The translations under genes and the position numbers were made by a program. The notes below the pieces were generated by a model. The model did not search any database and was not told the DNA's origin. It worked only from the letters and a program-made list of their open reading frames with translations. A DNA stretch of 64,000 bases, from NCBI RefSeq assembly GCF_012849215.1, contig NZ_CP051683.1, forward strand, positions 1-64,000, written 5' to 3'. Source of the stretch: Mucilaginibacter robiniae. GTDB lineage: Bacteria > Bacteroidota > Bacteroidia > Sphingobacteriales > Sphingobacteriaceae. Positions 57,788 to 64,000 of this stretch are shown here, one piece after another; position 1 is the stretch's first letter; each line of letters opens with the position of its first letter.

Positions 57788-60016
57788 ATGGCAGCACAAT
57801 TAGAAACACTTACATTTCCCGTTACAGGCATGACCTGCGCGGGCTGCGCAGCCAGTGTGGAATCTATGATTGGCGCTCAGACAGGTGTTGAAAAGGCAGA
57901 GGTGAATTACGCCACTCAATCCGTGAAAGTAGCATTTCATCCGGACGTCGTTGGACCACGCAATCTTAGGCAATCAGTCCAGTCCATCGGTTACGATCTC
58001 ATCATTGATACGCTCAATGCACAGGAAAAGCAAAAGGAAGTTCAGCAGAGTCATTACAAACAACTGAAGCGAAACATCCTTTGGGCAACGATACTAACAA
58101 TACCGGTTGTTTTAATTGGTATGGTATTCATGACGATACCTTATGCGAACTATATCATGCTTGTGCTTACAGCTCCCGTATTGTTTATTGCAGGTCGCAA
58201 TTTTTTCGTGAACGCTTGGAAACAGGCTGGTCATGGCCGTGCGAATATGGACACCCTGGTCGCAATGAGTACGGGAATTGCTTTTCTTTTCAGCGTTTTT
58301 AATACGTTCAATCCAGAGTTTTGGCACCAACGAGGGCTTCATCCACATGTTTATTACGAAGCCGCTTCAGTGGTGATCGTCTTCATCATGCTCGGCAAAC
58401 TGTTAGAGGAAAGGGCTAAATCTAATACTTCTTCCGCTATCAAAAAACTTATCGGCTTACAGCCTAAAACTGTAACGCTGATTACAACTGAAGGAGAAAA
58501 AGAGATTCCTGTTTCAGAGGTGCAGATCGGTGACTGCCTTCTTGTTAAACCAGGTGAAAAAATCCCGGTAGATGGTGCTGTAACGGAAGGACATTCCTTT
58601 GTGGATGAAAGTATGATTACAGGAGAACCGATACCGGTGCAAAAAGGTGCCGGTGAGCCTGTATTCGCCGGAACAGTGAACCAGAAAGGCAGCTTTCAAT
58701 TTGTTGCAGAAAAAGTAGGTAGCAGCACCTTGCTTGCTCAGATTATAAAACTCGTACAGGATGCGCAGGGTTCAAAAGCCCCGGTTCAAAAGCTGGTTGA
58801 TAAAATTGCAGGCGTCTTTGTTCCTGTCGTTCTATTGATCGCACTTATCACATTAGGAACATGGTTTCTTTTTGGCGGACAACATGCACTTTCCCACGGA
58901 TTACTGGCCATGGTAACGGTATTAGTCATCGCCTGTCCCTGCGCTTTAGGCCTTGCGACACCTACTGCAATTATGGTAGGAATCGGAAAAGGTGCTGAAA
59001 ACGGCATTCTCATTAAGGATGCAGAAGGGCTCGAACTCGCCTATAAAGTTACAGCAGTTGTCCTGGATAAAACCGGAACGATAACTGAAGGTAAGCCTGT
59101 GGTGAGCGACCTTGTATGGTCAGAAGGTCTAGAAAACAATGAAGAGCTGAAAGCTATCCTCCTGGGACTGGAACAGCAGTCAGAACACCCTCTAGCTGAA
59201 GCACTCGTTACTTACCTGAAAGCAGATGGTGCTGTCGCCGTAAAAATAGGCGGATTCAGCAGCCTGACCAGTCATGGTGTTGAAGGATATCATAAAGGTA
59301 AATTATACCGGGTGGGCACAGCGAAATTGGCTACCCAGCAAAACCTGCTATGTTCACCCTATTTAGCGGAAAAAGCGGACGAGTACCTAAATGATGCGAA
59401 AACGGTGGTCTACTTCATGAATTCCGAAAGGATTATCGCCTTTGCAGCCATCGCCGATCAAATTAAAAGTGGCTCAGCAGAAGCAATCAGCCAGTTGAAA
59501 AAACAGGGCATCGAGGTATACATGCTGACAGGTGATAATGCACAAACGGCAGCCGCAATTGCACGCAAAGCAGGCATCGAGCAGTACCAGGCGGAGGCCT
59601 TACCGAACGATAAAGCAGCGTTTATCAAAGCCTTACAGTCCCAGCAAAAAACCGTAGCCATGATTGGCGATGGTATCAATGATAGCCAGGCGCTCGCGCA
59701 GGCTGATGTTTCTATTGCAATGGGCAAAGGCTCTGATATCGCAATAGATGTATCTAAGATTACGCTGGTGTCTGCTGATCTGCGACAGGTGTCAAAAGCG
59801 TTAAGGCTGTCCAAGTTGACAGTTAGAACAATTCGGCAAAATTTGTTTTGGGCATTCATTTATAATATCATCGGCATTCCGGTTGCAGCAGGAATACTTT
59901 ATCCACTGAACGGCTTTTTACTAAACCCGATGATTGCAGGCGCAGCAATGGCGTTAAGCTCTGTATCTGTAGTCAGCAACAGCTTACGGCTCAGATTTTC
60001 TAAACTTAGTTTATAA
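57788..60016 (+). CDS. copA: Copper-exporting P1B-type ATPase CopA
   Basis: 742 residues. One N-terminal HMA domain with GMTCAGCAAS (Cys17, Cys20), CPC in the sixth helix (IACPCALGLATPTA, about residue 382), DKTGTITEG (phosphorylated Asp, about 426), the nucleotide site SEHPLAEAL, MLTGDN and MIGDGINDSQALAQAD (about 627). This set is the Cu(I) group. It pumps Cu(I) from the cytoplasm. It is followed after 19 bp by a copper chaperone gene. Confidence 0.95.
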   Translation: MAAQLETLTFPVTGMTCAGCAASVESMIGAQTGVEKAEVNYATQSVKVAFHPDVVGPRNLRQSVQSIGYDLIIDTLNAQEKQKEVQQSHYKQLKRNILWATILTIPVVLIGMVFMTIPYANYIMLVLTAPVLFIAGRNFFVNAWKQAGHGRANMDTLVAMSTGIAFLFSVFNTFNPEFWHQRGLHPHVYYEAASVVIVFIMLGKLLEERAKSNTSSAIKKLIGLQPKTVTLITTEGEKEIPVSEVQIGDCLLVKPGEKIPVDGAVTEGHSFVDESMITGEPIPVQKGAGEPVFAGTVNQKGSFQFVAEKVGSSTLLAQIIKLVQDAQGSKAPVQKLVDKIAGVFVPVVLLIALITLGTWFLFGGQHALSHGLLAMVTVLVIACPCALGLATPTAIMVGIGKGAENGILIKDAEGLELAYKVTAVVLDKTGTITEGKPVVSDLVWSEGLENNEELKAILLGLEQQSEHPLAEALVTYLKADGAVAVKIGGFSSLTSHGVEGYHKGKLYRVGTAKLATQQNLLCSPYLAEKADEYLNDAKTVVYFMNSERIIAFAAIADQIKSGSAEAISQLKKQGIEVYMLTGDNAQTAAAIARKAGIEQYQAEALPNDKAAFIKALQSQQKTVAMIGDGINDSQALAQADVSIAMGKGSDIAIDVSKITLVSADLRQVSKALRLSKLTVRTIRQNLFWAFIYNIIGIPVAAGILYPLNGFLLNPMIAGAAMALSSVSVVSNSLRLRFSKLSL

Positions 60017-60035
60017 TAATTATTTGAATAATATC

Positions 60036-60248
60036 ATGGAAACTTTAAAATTTAAAACCAATATCAAATGCGGCGGCTGTATCGCTACGGTAACTCCTTC
60101 GATGAATAATTTAAAAGGTGTGGAAAAATGGGAAGTAGATACTGCAAACCCGGATAAGATTCTAACAGTTCAGGCGCAGAATGATCTGTCCCCTGAACTA
60201 ATCATCAGTACATTGAAAGAAAAAGGCTACCAGGCAGAAAAATTATAA
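60036..60248 (+). CDS. copZ: Copper chaperone-like HMA protein (CopZ)
   Basis: 70 residues starting METLKFKTNIKCGGCIATVT. The metal motif is C-G-G-C (residues 12-15) in the place of MxCxxC, and the rest is a ferredoxin-like HMA fold (MNNLKGVEKWEVDTANPDKI). It would deliver copper to CopA. A start at 60024 is possible but adds four residues only. A terminator follows. Confidence 0.88.
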   Translation: METLKFKTNIKCGGCIATVTPSMNNLKGVEKWEVDTANPDKILTVQAQNDLSPELIISTLKEKGYQAEKL

Positions 60249-60252
60249 TTAT

Positions 60253-60277
60253 GGCTGGCTTTTGCCAGCAGCCTTTT
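60253..60277 (+). terminator. Terminator after copZ
   Basis: GCTGGC (60254-60259) and GCCAGC (60264-60269) pair around TTTT, followed by AGCC and a T-run. Confidence 0.8.
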
Positions 60278-60362
60278 TATTTGAATAACTTATATTGGAA
60301 GCAATATCTCGTTTTTTGAATTAAGGGGGAACAATTGTAACGATTTCGTGTACTATTATTAG

Positions 60363-60821
60363 ATGAGAAAACTAGGTGCAATAAGTCTCGCTGCGTTTTA
60401 CCTGTTATTAACGACAGGCGCATTCGCGTGCGTGATTCATTGCACTGAAGTTTTTTTGCTCGGGCCCAAAATAGCTACTGAACAACACCACGAGCAGGAA
60501 GAGAATGATCATCATGATGATGATCATGACAAAGATGCTCATTCTAAGGAAAAGGGTAAGCACAAAGATGATTGCGGGCCAGGTAAAGATTGTGATTGCT
60601 GCAGTAAAGACCATGGCTTGTACGTGGTGAAGGAAAATTTAAGTAATTACGATGAGCTTCAAATTATTGTCCAGGAGTTCATCCTATCGCACCACAATTA
60701 TCTACAATTACCTCCCGTACATATATACAGTAAAGCATTAGTTAGCTGGCCGGATGCAACCGGACCGCCGCGTATATCTTGCATTCCGCTGTACATATCC
60801 CATCGTACCCTTCTTATTTGA
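60363..60821 (+). CDS. Secreted His/Asp-rich metal-binding protein
   Basis: 152 residues with a signal peptide (MRKLGAISLAAFYLLLTTGA). A charged His/Asp segment at about residues 41-68 (EQHHEQEENDHHDDDHDKDA) and a Cys cluster (DDCGPGKDCDCC) form a likely copper-binding region. The rest is unassigned. It resembles DUF6660-type proteins in layout. It probably buffers copper in the periplasm; location between copZ and the regulator fits. Confidence 0.6.
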   Translation: MRKLGAISLAAFYLLLTTGAFACVIHCTEVFLLGPKIATEQHHEQEENDHHDDDHDKDAHSKEKGKHKDDCGPGKDCDCCSKDHGLYVVKENLSNYDELQIIVQEFILSHHNYLQLPPVHIYSKALVSWPDATGPPRISCIPLYISHRTLLI

Positions 60822-60892
60822 TTCAAGCATTGCCGCGACTCCCATCTGCGGCCGGACATTCCTTTGGTCTATCATTTAGCTTGAATTAACAC

Positions 60893-61456
60893 ATGACATT
60901 ATTTATTAAGAATATGGTTTGCGACCGTTGCATTATGGTCGTACGCCAGCAACTGGAAAGTTTAGGGTTATCCGTCGATGCTATTACATTAGGCACGGCC
61001 AATATTCATCCTGACCCGGATGAAAGCCAATTATCCCATTTGACCTCTATGCTTAAGGTATCAGGCTTTGAGCTCATCAATAAGGAAAAGGATAAGCTTA
61101 TTGAGCGAATAAAAAACGTTGTTATTGAAATCGTACACCAGGGTGACCTAAGTGAAATACAGGGAAATATCATGACATCAATCGCTGATCGACTATGTAA
61201 AGACTACGCCTATCTCAGTCGTCTTTTCTCTGAATCAGAGGATACGACCATTGAGAAATTTATCATCCAACAAAAGATAGAGAAGGTTAAGGAATTAATA
61301 CAATACGGTGAGCTTAACATTACGGAGATCGCTTACAGTATGGGTTACAGCAGTAGTGCACACTTATCCGCACAATTCAAAAGTGTTACTGGCATGAGTC
61401 CCCGTCAATACAAGTCCTGTGGCGATCCATCCCGTAAATCACTTGATAAAGTATAA
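60893..61456 (+). CDS. HMA-AraC fusion regulator of copper genes
   Basis: 187 residues. The N-terminal part (MTLFIKNMVCDRCIMVVRQQ) is HMA-like with Cys10 and Cys13, followed by a linker and an AraC-type HTH (about residues 85-180: IIQQKIEKVKELIQYGELNI, EIAYSMGYSSSAHLSAQFKS, TGMSPRQYK). A direct metal sensor that activates the copper genes is the obvious reading. Located between the His-rich protein and the multicopper oxidase. Confidence 0.8.
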   Translation: MTLFIKNMVCDRCIMVVRQQLESLGLSVDAITLGTANIHPDPDESQLSHLTSMLKVSGFELINKEKDKLIERIKNVVIEIVHQGDLSEIQGNIMTSIADRLCKDYAYLSRLFSESEDTTIEKFIIQQKIEKVKELIQYGELNITEIAYSMGYSSSAHLSAQFKSVTGMSPRQYKSCGDPSRKSLDKV

Positions 61457-61466
61457 AGACACTACT

Positions 61467-64000
61467 ATGAAAAGCATTAAAACGTTAATTTCTATATGGC
61501 TTCTGGTACTAACAGCTCAGGCAAATGCACAGCAGCATAACATGCCCGGCATGAATATGAGTGACAAGCAGGCTCCAATGGCTAAGAAGCCCCTGCCTTA
61601 CGCTAAAGGCAAGAATAAAAAAAGTACTTCAAAACAGAAGACTGACAAAGCAATGAAAAGCATGGGCCATATGAAAAGTATGAACATGCAGCATTCCGGG
61701 GGCGGACGCTCTAAAGCCGAATCGAATCGTGTTAAGCCGATGTCAGATCATGATATGATGGATACGGATATGGCAATGCCGGATCATCCAATGAAAGGGA
61801 TGGATATGAATCATCAAGAAAAGTCTTCGGAGATGAATATGCAAAGTATGCAGGCGCGACCGGGAGACACAATTAAGAGTACTTCCTCTTCATTGAATGA
61901 TCACTTGATACATATTGGCAAGCGCGTTACATACGATCTTTACATCAATGACACGGTTGCAGCTTATGCAGGCAAAAAGGTAAAAGCGCTTGCCATCAAT
62001 GGTCAGATTCCTGGCCCTGTGCTCCGATTCACTGAGGGAGATACTGCCGTTATCCGGGTACACAACCTGCGAAAAAAAGAAACTTCGATACACTGGCATG
62101 GGCTGTTGGTACCTAACAAATACGATGGTGTGCCCTACATCAGCACAGTGCCGATAGCGGCTGGCACAACCTATACCAATATCATTCCACTTCATCAGAC
62201 GGGTACTTACTGGTATCACACCCATACGGAACTGGATGAGCAGGCTGGTCTTTACGGCCCCATTGTTATTGAGCCTCAAGCACAAAAGGATCAGGTGAAA
62301 GAACAGGTGCTTATGCTTTCGGATTGGACGAACTATCAGCCTAAAGAAGTGCTCCGAATGCTGAAGCGGGGAACGGATTGGTTCTCGATACAAAAAGGGA
62401 GTGTCTTGAGTTATGGCGGTGCATTTGCCCAGGGCTATCTTGGTGACCGTTTAAAACTAGATTGGATGCGCATGCCAGCGATGGATCTGCTGGATGTTAA
62501 GTACGATCGCTTTCTTGTTAACGGTAAAACAGACCAGCAACTTACACAGTTCGGGCCGGGACAAACGGTAAAACTGCGCATTATCAATGGTTCCGCCTCC
62601 AGTTATTTTTGGCTGAATTTTGCAGGCGGTCCGATGACGGTCGTTGCAGCGGACGGCCTAAATGTAAAACCTGTTACGGTGGACAAGATTCTGATTGGCA
62701 CAGCAGAAACTTATGATGTACTCATCAAAATACCGTCTACGGGCAAGTATGAATTTAGGGCGACTTACCAGGATATCTCCGGGAAGGTTTCTGCCTGGCT
62801 AGGAGCCGGAAAAGAGGTCAAAGCGACAGACATACCAAAAGTGAACTATTATAAGTTCGCTCACACTTTTAACCGCATGATGACCCAGATGAAAATGCCT
62901 ATGAACAGGGTCCCCAACGCAAAAGTCAAAAATGATGGTTTGTCCTTCAGCACCAGCGACGTGCCAATGAGTATGAAAGGCATGGATATGAAGGGAATGA
63001 ACAAGGATACCCAACCTGGTGCTAAAATGCCACAGATGGAGATGAAGACAAAAGCCGATACGGGTATGAGTATGCAGAACCATCAAGGCATAAATATGGC
63101 CAAGAATGAAAGCAGCAAGTCTGGTATGGATGATATGCAAATGGGCGGCATGAACATGAAGGGTATGAGTATGAATATGCCGGACGACGGAAGAGGTACG
63201 CCAATGGGACCGGGAGGCTCTTTGCTCCTTGGATTAGGCGGCGATGGAAAAATTTTAAGTTATGATCAGTTGGAATCCAATAGTACAACTGCTTTCGACG
63301 GAAGGCATACGGTACGGACATATCACCTATATCTCACGGGTAGTATGATTCGTTATACCTGGCTCATTAATAACAAAGCCCTTTCCGAAGCCGACCGCTT
63401 ACTGATTCGTAAGGGAGAGATTGTTCGCTTCGTATTTCATAATACGACCATGATGGAGCATCCCATGCACTTGCACGGGCACTTCTTTAGAGTACTAAAC
63501 AATAAGGGGACATCATCACCACTAAAACATACGGTAAGTATTGAACCCATGCAGGTGCAGACGATTGAGTTTCTTGCCGATGATTCGCATGACTGGTTTT
63601 TCCACTGTCACACGCTTTATCACATGATGTCAGGCATGGCGCGTGTTGTTCGGTATGAAGACAATCCGAGCAACACTGAAGTTGCGAAATATCAACCGCG
63701 AAATCCGGTCATCAACGACGACCGGCAATTCTACACATGGTTTCAAGCATCATTCCACTCACAAACAAGTATCGGTTCATTATTTATCTCCAATACGCGT
63801 TATGAATTCAATGCCAACTACCGGTTCAGTTATGATGGGCGTTATGAAATCGACCCTCGCTTTCAGCGGTATCTTGATAACGGTCAATATTTTGCAGCGT
63901 ACGTAGGTGCTGAATTTGAAAAAAATGAGAAAGGTGGCCGTTTTATTAAAGACGGCAGCAATGTGGCGGTCGTCGGTTTAAGATACTTATTGCCCATGTT
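61467..64000 (+). CDS. Met-rich multicopper oxidase with C-terminal barrel-like domain (runs off the right edge)
   Basis: At least 844 residues. A signal peptide (MKSIKTLISIWLLVLTAQAN) precedes a Met/His-rich segment. The three cupredoxin domains hold the copper ligands HWHG (about residue 210), YWYHTHTELDEQAG, HPMHLHGHFF (about 668) and FHCHTLYHMMSGM (about 712). A second Met-rich stretch lies near residues 485-575. After the oxidase part the frame continues (WFQASFHSQTSIGSLFISNT, FNANYRFSYDGRYEIDPRFQ) into a beta-barrel-like sequence resembling CopB. It oxidises Cu(I) in the periplasm. No stop before 64000. Confidence 0.92.
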   Translation, partial: MKSIKTLISIWLLVLTAQANAQQHNMPGMNMSDKQAPMAKKPLPYAKGKNKKSTSKQKTDKAMKSMGHMKSMNMQHSGGGRSKAESNRVKPMSDHDMMDTDMAMPDHPMKGMDMNHQEKSSEMNMQSMQARPGDTIKSTSSSLNDHLIHIGKRVTYDLYINDTVAAYAGKKVKALAINGQIPGPVLRFTEGDTAVIRVHNLRKKETSIHWHGLLVPNKYDGVPYISTVPIAAGTTYTNIIPLHQTGTYWYHTHTELDEQAGLYGPIVIEPQAQKDQVKEQVLMLSDWTNYQPKEVLRMLKRGTDWFSIQKGSVLSYGGAFAQGYLGDRLKLDWMRMPAMDLLDVKYDRFLVNGKTDQQLTQFGPGQTVKLRIINGSASSYFWLNFAGGPMTVVAADGLNVKPVTVDKILIGTAETYDVLIKIPSTGKYEFRATYQDISGKVSAWLGAGKEVKATDIPKVNYYKFAHTFNRMMTQMKMPMNRVPNAKVKNDGLSFSTSDVPMSMKGMDMKGMNKDTQPGAKMPQMEMKTKADTGMSMQNHQGINMAKNESSKSGMDDMQMGGMNMKGMSMNMPDDGRGTPMGPGGSLLLGLGGDGKILSYDQLESNSTTAFDGRHTVRTYHLYLTGSMIRYTWLINNKALSEADRLLIRKGEIVRFVFHNTTMMEHPMHLHGHFFRVLNNKGTSSPLKHTVSIEPMQVQTIEFLADDSHDWFFHCHTLYHMMSGMARVVRYEDNPSNTEVAKYQPRNPVINDDRQFYTWFQASFHSQTSIGSLFISNTRYEFNANYRFSYDGRYEIDPRFQRYLDNGQYFAAYVGAEFEKNEKGGRFIKDGSNVAVVGLRYLLPM

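Overview
The window looks like a large part of a conjugative plasmid, or of an integrative element with plasmid-type replication, from a Bacteroidota host. The gene families point to the Sphingobacteriaceae (Pedobacter or Mucilaginibacter type). Support comes from a CTnDOT-style tra operon (TraE to TraO), an iteron origin with a Rep_3 initiator, a ParA cassette, a Bacteroidota-type promoter (TTG, 19 bp, TAnnTTTG) in front of rep, and many families typical of this phylum (DUF4099, DUF4134, DUF6428, DUF6660, DUF6876). No rRNA or tRNA gene was recognised.

Layout. 1-1.3 kb: start of a CusA/CzcA heavy-metal efflux pump with a DUF6660 gene in front, reading off the left edge. 1.5-8.9 kb: small accessory genes (DUF3800, Toprim primase, Fic, lipoprotein, RHH protein). 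9.0-11.0 kb: origin with 16 direct iterons, and the rep gene. 11.3-19.5 kb: small orphan genes with structured leaders, and a complete IS21-family element whose insertion inside a lipoprotein gene can be undone exactly. 19.7-41.9 kb: one long minus-strand transfer region, in transcription order mobA, relaxase, TraA-like ATPase, traE-G, four secreted VirB5-like proteins, traJ-O, coupling protein, M23 peptidase, ArdC and DUF4099/zinc-ribbon proteins. 41.9-43.1 kb: candidate oriT and AT-rich non-coding DNA. 43.1-46.4 kb: LuxR and XRE regulators, GNAT, parA and its small partner. 46.5-52.0 kb: defence/stability island (Mrr-like nuclease, ImmA/DUF4411 pair, SLATT/CD-NTase CBASS-like pair, serine resolvase). 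52.1-57.5 kb: arsenic cassette (arsR, DUF6428, arsN-like, arsC, secreted ArsC-like protein, acr3, two metallophosphoesterases). 57.8-64.0 kb: copper cassette (copA, copZ, His-rich secreted protein, HMA-AraC regulator, multicopper oxidase running off the edge).

The most unusual signal is a family of interspersed arrays in which the heptamer GCTATCA (or ACTATCA) recurs with an exact 44-bp start-to-start spacing. Nine arrays were found, all in the same orientation. Six end in a distinct module of about 61 bp closed by the inverted heptamer TGATAGC. They sit between genes, mostly right at stop codons, and border the defence genes like cassette boundaries. I know of no described element with this architecture. 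Further signals are a duplicated, covarying leader RNA candidate, an orphan iteron inside the resolvase control region, 17-bp direct repeats bracketing the arsenic cassette, and a metallophosphoesterase gene whose only plausible start is ATA.

Limits: everything was read by eye from the sequence. Family names rest on motif recognition and not on database searches.
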